NCBI GenBank assembly: GCA_021324035.1
Contig: JAJPJU010000193.1
Location: 1 to 12,990 of the forward strand
DNA length: 12,990 nt
Reading direction: 5' to 3'
From: Spartobacteria bacterium
GTDB lineage: Bacteria; Verrucomicrobiota; Verrucomicrobiia; Chthoniobacterales; UBA10450
The translations under genes and the position numbers were made by a program. Shown here piece after piece: positions 6,247 to 12,990 of the stretch. Positions within the stretch are counted from its first letter, which is position 1; each line of letters starts with the position of its first letter. Under the pieces are notes generated by a model that was given only the letters and a program-made list of their open reading frames with translations, was not told the DNA's origin and made no database searches.

Positions 6247-8397
6247 ATGAGTGCCTCAATCCCACTCGTTAGGCCGGCAGCACCGGACGCAAAACGTGCG
6301 GCCGCGATCGAAACGGTCAGCCGAATCGCGAGGGCGGATTGGTTTCGCTGCATCCTCCTCGCCGCCGTTGTCGTTTTGATTCATTCACCGGCCCTGCAGG
6401 GTCAGCGAATTTGGGACGACCAATATTTGGCCCACGACAACCCAATCATTAAGAGTCCTCTTCTTATCTTGGAGTCGTTCCGGCATCACCTGTTTTTGGA
6501 TTCCCTGTCTGCGCATTACCGGCCCGTTCAGAACATCTCCTTCATCTTCGATTACTATTTTTGGAACACCGACGAGTTCGGTTTTCATTTGACCAACACA
6601 TTGCTGCACGCCGGAGCGGGAATTCTCCTCTATTTCCTGATTCGACAGCTCCTCAGCGCTTTTTTGTTTCCGGCTTCGCCGATAGCAGTCCGGCAGCGCA
6701 TCAGACGACGCCTCCCATGGATTTCGAATGCTGCTTTTCTGGTGGCGCTGTTGTGGGTTGTTCATCCGGTGCATAGCGCCGCGGTCGATTACATTTCCGG
6801 CCGGGCAGACAGTCTTGCTTTCTTTTTTGCCGCAGCCGCCTGGCTTCTGTTTCTAAAGGCTCAGAACTTGTCACGCACGGCTTGGCGCGTTGTGGCCTAC
6901 GGTTTGGCCGTTTTCTGCGGCTTGTTCGCCTTACTGTCCCGCGAAATCGGCTGCATCTGGATTGTGCTTTTTATCACCCATCTCCTTTGGATCGACAAAG
7001 CGGTTCCGTTTCGACGGCGTCTGGTCGCGATCAGTTGTTGCCTTGCGATGATTGGAATTTACGCCGGTCTCCGACAACTGCCCGCCGAACGCGCGACTAT
7101 GGCAGCTCAACCCGGTTGGACAGCCCCGGTTCGAGCCGTTTTGATGGCGCGATCGCTTGGAGACTATGCGCGATTGATGGTATGGCCTGCGAATCTGCAC
7201 ATGGAGCGAACTGTAGTTGATCCGGGCAGCTGGCGGACAAACGCCGACTGGAGACGAGGCATCAACTCTGAATATTTGTCGATCATTGGTCTGTTACTGC
7301 TCGCTCTGCTTGTCTACGGCAGCGCGAGGAAAGGGCGTGGTCAAAATATTCGGACGTTTGGGGCGGTTTGGTTTTTCGCGGCTTACCTGCCGATCTCAAA
7401 CCTGTTTCAGTTAAACGCCACCGTCGCCGAACATTGGCTTTACCTGCCACTTGTCGGCTTCCTCATCTTCGCACTTGGCTGGGCCATCGAATTGCCGATT
7501 CGGTATGGCTACGCCGCGACCATCGTTGCAATCATTGCGGCAGCTGGTTTAAGCGGACGCAGCTTCGTTCGGAGTTCCGACTGGGCGAACGAGGAAACAT
7601 TTTACAAACGGACACTCGAGGCCGGTGGCGAGAGCGCGCGTGTTTCAGTTAACCTTGCTCAAATCTATGTCCGTCGCGGAAATTACGCGTTAGCCGAAAA
7701 GCTGTTGCGGGAAGTTTTGCAAAAAACTCCGGATTATCCGACCGCGCGCATAAATCTCGGCAATGTTTTGATTCAGCAGGGCAAAAACGCAGAAGCAGAA
7801 ACGCTTTACCACTCGTTGTTCAGCGACGACAAGCGGATCCGAAAGGAGTATCCCAGGACCTGGATTTCAGCAGTGAATCTGGCCTGTGTTCGCCACAAGG
7901 CAGGCGACGATAAGGGTGCACTTTCGGTTCTCGATCAGGCTCGCGCTGAACATCCTGGAGTTTGGGAAATAATCAGTTACGAAGCGGAACTCCGTCGCGA
8001 GGTTAGTGGAGCTTCAGCCGCACTTCCACTGATTGAAGATTTTGTTCGCGACCATTGGTGGCATTACGGCGCCGCAGTGGCGCGTGGCCGTCTCTATGCC
8101 GAAATTGGGAATGTCGCGATGGCTGAAACGGCGTTATCGCACGCAAGTCGGTTGGACGTTCACGATGCTGAAGCGTTGCATTTGCTGGCGGCGATTAAAC
8201 TTCGGCAAAACGATTTGGAGGCGGCTTTCCGAACCCAACGGCGCGCCATCAGCCGGCAGCCTGAGCAGCCGAGCCAATACATCTTGCTCTCCAATATTTT
8301 GGAAAGAATGGGTCGCGGTGAAGAAGCTCGCGCTGCGCTTGCGCACGTTTCGCACCTGCGCGAATTGGCGGACACGTCCCGGCAGCAATCGCTTTGA
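6247..8397 (+). CDS. TMTC-like GT-C glycosyltransferase with C-terminal TPR domain
   Basis: A 716-residue membrane protein. After a 30-residue basic N-terminus come about ten hydrophobic segments up to about residue 435. The signature runs resemble eukaryotic TMTC O-mannosyltransferases: WDD at 56-58 in the first outer loop (candidate catalytic acids), YRPVQNISF at 91-99, FGFHLTNTLLHA at 111-122, HPVHSAAVDYISGRADSLA at 173-191, LLSRE at 229-233, and LPISNL...EHWLYLPLVGF at 381-405. Residues about 463-700 hold TPR units (NLAQIYVRRGNYALAEKLL, NLGNVLIQQGKNAEAE, LLAAIKLRQNDLEAA) facing the periplasm if the topology matches TMTC. The expected activity is transfer of a sugar from a polyprenyl-phosphate to protein, with the TPRs holding the acceptor; the substrate is unknown. 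The ATG at 6247 is used because no other start precedes the first membrane segment. It lies 5 nt after the terminator and has no Shine-Dalgarno site. Confidence 0.8.
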   Translation: MSASIPLVRPAAPDAKRAAAIETVSRIARADWFRCILLAAVVVLIHSPALQGQRIWDDQYLAHDNPIIKSPLLILESFRHHLFLDSLSAHYRPVQNISFIFDYYFWNTDEFGFHLTNTLLHAGAGILLYFLIRQLLSAFLFPASPIAVRQRIRRRLPWISNAAFLVALLWVVHPVHSAAVDYISGRADSLAFFFAAAAWLLFLKAQNLSRTAWRVVAYGLAVFCGLFALLSREIGCIWIVLFITHLLWIDKAVPFRRRLVAISCCLAMIGIYAGLRQLPAERATMAAQPGWTAPVRAVLMARSLGDYARLMVWPANLHMERTVVDPGSWRTNADWRRGINSEYLSIIGLLLLALLVYGSARKGRGQNIRTFGAVWFFAAYLPISNLFQLNATVAEHWLYLPLVGFLIFALGWAIELPIRYGYAATIVAIIAAAGLSGRSFVRSSDWANEETFYKRTLEAGGESARVSVNLAQIYVRRGNYALAEKLLREVLQKTPDYPTARINLGNVLIQQGKNAEAETLYHSLFSDDKRIRKEYPRTWISAVNLACVRHKAGDDKGALSVLDQARAEHPGVWEIISYEAELRREVSGASAALPLIEDFVRDHWWHYGAAVARGRLYAEIGNVAMAETALSHASRLDVHDAEALHLLAAIKLRQNDLEAAFRTQRRAISRQPEQPSQYILLSNILERMGRGEEARAALAHVSHLRELADTSRQQSL

Positions 8398-8454
8398 TCT
8401 GAAAAATCCTTTCGCATCGCGAGCGCTGCGACCCCATGTTACGCTTTAGTTCGC

Positions 8455-9444
8455 ATGCAAATTTTTGTTCTCGGGGCCGGCGCAATCGGCAGTCTTTATG
8501 GCGCCAAGCTCTCCGCCGCGAACGACGTAACACTGATCGGACGCCCCGGTCACGTCGATGCCATCAACAAAGCCGGCCTTCGCATTGAGGGGCTCGAACA
8601 GCGCATCGTTTCCCTACGCGCTGCGACACACATCGAACAGATTGCGCCGGATGCATTGATTCTGTTGACCACGAAAGTCTCGGACACCGCAGCCGCGCTT
8701 GCGCCAATAGCCAAACTTATTCGCGCCGACACGATCCTCATTGCTCTCCAAAACGGGCTTAACAATGATGAGATTGCGCGCGCCGCGCTTGGCAACCGCG
8801 GAATTGTGCTTCGCGGGATCACTCAGTTCGGCGCCATTTTTGAAGCACCCGGAACCATTCGATACATGGTGAAAGGCAATACCCTGCTGGAAAACCACGA
8901 ACGCAGTGCCGGCATTGCAGAAATTTTCAACGCCGCGGGCCTCGACTGCCGCGTTTGTGCCGACATCAAAGCCGAAGTCTGGCGAAAACTGATTTTCAAT
9001 TGCGTCGTGAATCCGGTCACGACCATCCTCGGTTGCAAGGTCGGCGGAATTGTCGATCCAACTTTGGACCGGCTAAAGAAGCTGATCGTTGATGAATGTC
9101 TGGCCGTTGCGCGTGCTGAAGGCGTGGTTCTCGAGGGGGACCTTTTAAGTGAAATCAACTCAACCTACGCTGGGTCGCAGAACGTTGTTTCAATGCGACA
9201 AGATCTGCTGCGCAATCGTCCGACCGAAATCGATTACCTGAATGGAACTGTTGTCGCGGTTGGCGCGCGTCACGATCTGGAATGTCCCGTAAACGACGCG
9301 CTAACGAGAATAATTAAAGGGATGGAGACCACGGCCAGAGACAACGGAGGCGGCCCACGCTTGCCGCCTCAGGAATTACCAACAAAAAGCTCTCGGACCG
9401 GCGTGAGGGCGCCGGAAACTTCAACCAGCGAAATTACTCGCTAG
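8455..9444 (+). CDS. panE: 2-dehydropantoate 2-reductase (ketopantoate reductase family)
   Basis: A 329-residue cytosolic enzyme that is expected to reduce ketopantoate to pantoate with NADPH, a step toward pantothenate and coenzyme A. The N-terminal Rossmann motif GAGAIG is at 7-12. The residues known to matter in E. coli PanE all have counterparts at a constant offset of two: K74 (TTKVSD), N100 (QNG), the catalytic K178 and N182 in VWRKLIFN, and E258 in TEIDYLNG. The family core ends near residue 295; the last 35 residues are hydrophilic and probably disordered. Many genomes carry several ketopantoate reductase paralogues, so this copy may act on another 2-oxo acid. It lies 57 bp after the TMTC-like gene in the same direction without a visible promoter or clear ribosome site, and is convergent with the minus-strand genes. 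The symbol is assigned by family. Confidence 0.85.
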   Translation: MQIFVLGAGAIGSLYGAKLSAANDVTLIGRPGHVDAINKAGLRIEGLEQRIVSLRAATHIEQIAPDALILLTTKVSDTAAALAPIAKLIRADTILIALQNGLNNDEIARAALGNRGIVLRGITQFGAIFEAPGTIRYMVKGNTLLENHERSAGIAEIFNAAGLDCRVCADIKAEVWRKLIFNCVVNPVTTILGCKVGGIVDPTLDRLKKLIVDECLAVARAEGVVLEGDLLSEINSTYAGSQNVVSMRQDLLRNRPTEIDYLNGTVVAVGARHDLECPVNDALTRIIKGMETTARDNGGGPRLPPQELPTKSSRTGVRAPETSTSEITR

Positions 9445-9446
9445 CG

Positions 9447-9710
9447 TTAGTCGTTTGTTGCCGAGTGACCGCCTATGCGATCGAGCTGGTACGCCGTGGT
9501 CGGAATCACCCCGAGACGATCGCAGGACTGCCTAACGGCAGAACCCGTGATGATAGCTACGCACCTCTTGCTTTTAATCACTGTCTTCGAGGTTGCGACG
9601 CTCTTGCTCGGAGCAGCAAAAGCTGATGCGCAAACCGCGACCGAAATCGCAAGCGCTGCGCATCGAATCGACCAACCGCACAAGCCGCTTGGCTTTGTTA
9701 CAGTTGTCAT
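9447..9710 (-). CDS. Possible small secreted protein
   Basis: A frame of 87 residues from an ATG at 9710. The N-terminus looks like a signal peptide: K6 and R16, then a hydrophobic stretch (CAALAISVAVCASAFA) with an A-F-A site near residue 32. The predicted mature part is about 55 residues with two cysteines (C50, C63) flanking an ITGS motif. I do not recognise a characterised family; ITGS resembles a short run near the N-terminus of some TonB-receptor plugs, but the protein is far too small for one. It follows the secreted TPR gene by 61 bp on the same strand, and its stop lies 2 bp from the convergent panE stop, much like the tight convergent pair near 2030. An opposing frame at 9475-9762 is a weaker alternative. 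No clear ribosome site is seen. If this is not a gene, 9445-9771 is empty. Confidence 0.5.
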   Translation of the reverse strand: MTTVTKPSGLCGWSIRCAALAISVAVCASAFAAPSKSVATSKTVIKSKRCVAIITGSAVRQSCDRLGVIPTTAYQLDRIGGHSATND

Positions 9711-9771
9711 GAAAAAAGGATCAGTCTTTCCGAGGGAAAGCGCAAGTGAAATCGGTCGTTAGGCCCCAAGC

Positions 9772-12225
9772 CTATTCCTGCCGCAGAAAATGTTCGAGTC
9801 GCAACCGGTCCAAACGCTCGCGAGCTTCCCCGCTTCGGCTTCCACCCGCCGAGGCAAGCTTCTCATAAATGGATGCCGCAGCCTGCCATTGTGAATCTGC
9901 CTCAAGTAATTGACCGGCGTTGAAACCGGCTTTGTAAAACCAAAAAAACTCCCGCGGACGTTCGGACTTGGTTGCTTCTTCCAAGATTGTGTAAAAGCTG
10001 GCCAGCGCACCCGCGCGGTCGGATTTCTTTTCCAGGCAAAGCCCTTTCTTAAAAAGGGCCTGATTGCGCCAATGGGCCGGCGCGTCGCGATCCGCCGCCA
10101 GCCGGTCGTAGGCCTCGATCGCGCGCTGATAATTTTGCGGATCGGTTGCGGCCATCTCGAAAAAAATGTCGCCTTTGCCGCAAATGGCCTCCCGTTTTTC
10201 AGCGGGCTTCGCCGCGCCGTTCAAGACTTCATCATAGAGAGCGATCGCATCCTGCGGCTTTCCCAACTTGCGCTCGATCACCGCTTCTTCATTTCGCGCC
10301 GCCCATTTGAATTCACCATTCAGCTGCACAACGCGGTCGAACAAAACAATCGCCCGATCCAGCGACTGCGGAGTGATGCTGGCAATTGCCGCCTCGCCCG
10401 CGAAGAAAAGCGCACGCTCAGTTAGCGGACCTTTCGGATCCTCGGTCGTCAACAACTCGAACTGCGTTTCCGCATTGGCAAAATCTTCCTGTCGAAAATA
10501 AATTTCCCCGAGCTTCATGCGAACAGAGGACAAAAGTGTCGATTTGTCGTGTTGTTGAATGAATTTCCTCGAAAGTTCGATGGCCTTCGCTTCACCGCCA
10601 GGGGTCGCATCTTCCAACCAGATTGCCAGGTAATCGGCGCGTTCCCCGACAGCGGCGTCGGGTTTTGATTCCTTTGCCCGGGCCAGATCCTTTCGGGCTT
10701 CCTCGATTCGCGGCGGTGCGGCATGAAATGCGAGCTCAGCCAACGCCAGCCACGCTTCGGCGGCTCGTTGGCTCTTCGGAAATTCGCGCAGGAAATTGTT
10801 CAACGAAGCAACTGCTCGCGGGTCGCCTTTGGCCGCTTCTGTTAATCCAGCCTCGAGCCGCAGATCGGTTTGGGTCGTTTGGTCCGTCGTTTTCGTCCCA
10901 AGTTGCTCGACGTTCGCGACAAATCGCGTCTCATCGCCCTTTTGAAGAGCGCCGAGCGCGGCATTGAACATTGCCACCGGCGCTAATTGCGAATCTGATG
11001 CGGCAAGCTTTTCAAAATCGGCCGTCGCCGAATCGAATCGCCGGTTCCGATAATTAATTTCTGCCGCCAAAAGATTCATCCGGTCGAGGGTCGCGGGCTG
11101 CGGCCGTAACGCGCGGGCTTCGCTTAATATTGCCAGGGCGTCGTCAAACCGGCGGTCTTCCACTTCAAAACGTGCGAATTCGAGGAACGCAGGGGCGATC
11201 GCGGCATTTTGAGGATGATTCTTGCGCAGGGCGGCGAACGAATCCGCCGCTCGATCGCGACGGCCGGCTCGCAAATCCAAGCGAGCCAGATACCATTGAG
11301 CGAAGGCGCGCCGAGGCTGGGCTTGATCTCGGGCCCAACGATCCAGCTCAGCGCGTGATGGTTTGCGCTCCGCGCGATAAAGCTCATCCAGCTTGGCAAA
11401 GATTCGCGGCAAATCGACGTCGGAAGGCCGGTGTTCGATGAAATTTTCGAGCGCGTCGTCTCCGATTTCGGGCGTGCCCAGTTGCAAATGGGTATCGGCT
11501 AGTGCGAAAAGCACCGCCGTTAACGTCTCATGGGTGGCTCCGTCCGGTTGTTTCAGGATCGATTCGAAAGCCTCAATCGCGCGATCGGGGTGGCGGGAGG
11601 CCAGCTCGACACGTGCCCGAAGGAAATGACGCTGTTTCTTATCGGCAATTGTCGCCGGCTGCACTTTTTCGAGCAAACGGCGCGCATTGCTCGCGTCCGA
11701 TCGATCGAGATAAATCTCAGCCGCGCGAAGCTGCGCACGAACGTTCCATTTCGGATCGCGAAACAAACTGTTGAAGTCTTGTAGCGCTTCATCCTGCCGG
11801 CCCAGCGCCCGCAACATTTCGGCGGCGCCAAAAACGGCTTCGGCCTGGAGGCCGGATGTTTCATCCGCGGCAACTTTTCGGTAAAGCGCGAGGGCATCAG
11901 CTTGACGATTCAAGCTGGCAAGCAATTGAGCGTGCCAGAAAATTGCACTCGGGCTGTGTTGCAGTCGCGAGTCATCCGCCAACTTCAATGCGTCGGCTGT
12001 TTGATTGGCCGCGACCAGCGCTTCCAATAACTTTCCGGCAACGGCACGCCAATCGGTTTCGCTCAGATTTTGTTTGAGCAATTCTTGCAACCGCATCACT
12101 GCAACTTCCGGAACGCCTTCATTCAGCGGACGCGCAGCTTCTGATAATTGATTCGAGATGTCCGCGTGACTTAGCGAAGCAAGTGCGATCACGATCGCCG
12201 CGGTGAGAGTTCGCGCGCGTTTCAT
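9772..12225 (-). CDS. Secreted tetratricopeptide-repeat protein
   Basis: An 817-residue protein with a typical signal peptide: basic MKRAR, a hydrophobic run to about 17, and S-H-A before D22. There is no lipobox cysteine, so it is probably soluble in the periplasm. From about residue 25 to the end it is almost all alpha-helical repeats of 34-40 residues rich in Ala, Leu and Arg, with many TPR patterns (LYRKVAADETSGLQAEAVFG, LALAELAFHAA, KLGEIYFRQEDFANAETQFE, LFKKGLCLEKKSDRAGALAS). No catalytic domain is visible. The late repeats recall BamD and YbgF/CpoB-type TPRs, suggesting a scaffold for envelope complexes, which is an inference. The ATG is certain by context: it overlaps the uvrA stop in an ATGA, so translation is probably coupled to uvrA. 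Codon use and strand match a core-genome operon. Confidence 0.85.
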   Translation of the reverse strand: MKRARTLTAAIVIALASLSHADISNQLSEAARPLNEGVPEVAVMRLQELLKQNLSETDWRAVAGKLLEALVAANQTADALKLADDSRLQHSPSAIFWHAQLLASLNRQADALALYRKVAADETSGLQAEAVFGAAEMLRALGRQDEALQDFNSLFRDPKWNVRAQLRAAEIYLDRSDASNARRLLEKVQPATIADKKQRHFLRARVELASRHPDRAIEAFESILKQPDGATHETLTAVLFALADTHLQLGTPEIGDDALENFIEHRPSDVDLPRIFAKLDELYRAERKPSRAELDRWARDQAQPRRAFAQWYLARLDLRAGRRDRAADSFAALRKNHPQNAAIAPAFLEFARFEVEDRRFDDALAILSEARALRPQPATLDRMNLLAAEINYRNRRFDSATADFEKLAASDSQLAPVAMFNAALGALQKGDETRFVANVEQLGTKTTDQTTQTDLRLEAGLTEAAKGDPRAVASLNNFLREFPKSQRAAEAWLALAELAFHAAPPRIEEARKDLARAKESKPDAAVGERADYLAIWLEDATPGGEAKAIELSRKFIQQHDKSTLLSSVRMKLGEIYFRQEDFANAETQFELLTTEDPKGPLTERALFFAGEAAIASITPQSLDRAIVLFDRVVQLNGEFKWAARNEEAVIERKLGKPQDAIALYDEVLNGAAKPAEKREAICGKGDIFFEMAATDPQNYQRAIEAYDRLAADRDAPAHWRNQALFKKGLCLEKKSDRAGALASFYTILEEATKSERPREFFWFYKAGFNAGQLLEADSQWQAAASIYEKLASAGGSRSGEARERLDRLRLEHFLRQE

Positions 12226-12990
12226 TTCTTTTGCAACAGCGGCCGCAAATATTTTCCAGTCTGGCTGGTCGAGACGTTCGTAATTTCTTCGGGCGGTCCC
12301 GCCGCCACCAGCTCGCCGCCGCGTTCGCCGCCTTCCGGCCCCAGATCAACGATCCAGTCAGCGCACTTGATCATTTCGAGATTGTGCTCGATGACGATCA
12401 GGGTGTTACCCGCGTCGCGCAGTTTCATCAACACCTGAAGCAATTTTTCAATGTCGGCGAAATGCAGACCCGTCGTGGGTTCATCCAAAATGTAAACCGT
12501 TCGCCCGGTCGCCTTTTTCGCGAGCTCAGTTGCCAGTTTCACGCGTTGGGCTTCGCCACCGGAAAGCGTGGTTCCGGGCTGACCGAGTTGCAAATACCCG
12601 AGACCAACGTCCAGCAACGCATTCATCTTGTCCGAAATGCTTGGGACATTGCGGAAGAATCGCGCCGCCTCGTCCACGGTGAGATCGAGCACGTCTGCGA
12701 TATTCTTTCCCTTGTAAGTGATCTCGAGCGTTTCCCGGTTGTAACGGCGGCCCCGGCACACTTCGCATTGCACGTAAACGTCAGGCAGAAAATGCATTTC
12801 GATCTTAATTAAACCGCCGCCTTCACAATTTTCGCACCGGCCGCCTTTCACGTTGAAACTAAACCGTCCCGGCTCATAACCCCGCACCTTCGCCGCCGGC
12901 AGTTTGGCGAATAAATCGCGGATGTGGTTGAACATGCCCGTATACGTTGCCGGATTGCTTCGTGGCGTGCGGCCAATCGGCGTCTGGTCG
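12222..12990 (-). CDS. uvrA: Excinuclease ABC subunit A, C-terminal part (5' end outside window)
   Basis: The frame is open to the window edge and encodes the last 255 or so residues of UvrA, the damage-sensing ATPase of nucleotide excision repair. The visible part starts with DQTPIGRTPRSNPATYTG, the conserved loop of the second ATPase half. A zinc-binding module follows, CENC (fragment positions 52-55) and CEVC (75-78), with the canonical 19-residue spacing. Next come the ABC signature LSGGEAQRVKLA (142-153), Walker B ILDEPTTGLH (167-176) and the switch histidine in IEH (202). Everything expected for an active C-terminal nucleotide-binding domain is intact. The internal ATG at 12935 is not the start. 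UvrA normally works with UvrB in the cytosol. The stop overlaps the start of the downstream TPR gene by four bases. Confidence 0.97.
   Translation of the reverse strand, partial: DQTPIGRTPRSNPATYTGMFNHIRDLFAKLPAAKVRGYEPGRFSFNVKGGRCENCEGGGLIKIEMHFLPDVYVQCEVCRGRRYNRETLEITYKGKNIADVLDLTVDEAARFFRNVPSISDKMNALLDVGLGYLQLGQPGTTLSGGEAQRVKLATELAKKATGRTVYILDEPTTGLHFADIEKLLQVLMKLRDAGNTLIVIEHNLEMIKCADWIVDLGPEGGERGGELVAAGPPEEITNVSTSQTGKYLRPLLQKK

Noticed and set aside
9475..9762. Plus-strand frame of 95 residues with an internal hydrophobic stretch
   Set aside because: The hydrophobic part begins some 25 residues in, there is no family resemblance, and it overlaps a better-placed minus-strand frame. Kept as an alternative only.
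12231..12812. A 193-residue frame antisense to uvrA
   Set aside because: It is the complement of strongly conserved UvrA codons with no recognisable domain.
1..12990. Mobile element, CRISPR array, tRNA or phage remnant
   Set aside because: No transposase or integrase motifs, no regularly spaced repeats and no tRNA-like cloverleaf were seen on either strand.

Overview
The window looks like chromosomal DNA of a Gram-negative bacterium of moderate GC content. My best guess is a soil verrucomicrobium (Chthoniobacterales-like). The grounds are short GspG-like pilins, GT-C membrane glycosyltransferases fused to TPR tails, a secreted all-TPR protein, and genes packed tightly with few clear Shine-Dalgarno sites. 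The phylum is an inference; no rRNA or other marker is present. I see no tRNA, rRNA, CRISPR array, transposase or phage gene.

Layout. (1) 1-433 (+): the 3' end of an unrecognised gene, followed by a GC hairpin. (2) 527-2023 (+): a FAD-dependent oxidoreductase related to UDP-galactopyranose mutase. (3) 5169-2034 (-): a two-gene unit, a GT39-like GT-C protein with a TPR tail and then a GT87-like GT-C protein, convergent with gene 2. (4) 5248-6176 (+): two tandem type IV pilin-like genes, about 81% identical, divergent from unit 3. A good sigma-54-like site lies in the divergent gap, a hairpin lies between the pilins, and a strong intrinsic terminator follows the second. (5) 6247-8397 (+): a TMTC-like GT-C protein with a TPR tail, starting only 5 nt after that terminator. 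(6) 8455-9444 (+): a ketopantoate reductase family enzyme. (7) 12990-9447 (-): the 3' part of uvrA, an 817-residue secreted TPR protein whose ATG overlaps the uvrA stop, and a possible small secreted protein.

How the genes may work together. The central 2-8.4 kb places a pilin pair between three polytopic GT-C enzymes, with a UGM-like flavoenzyme at the edge. GT-C enzymes use lipid-phosphate-linked sugars on the outer face of the inner membrane, where pilins are also processed. The most interesting reading is a surface glycosylation locus, possibly one that modifies the pilins; this rests on gene neighbourhood and is not proven by sequence. The right-hand part (panE-like, uvrA, TPR) looks like ordinary core genome.
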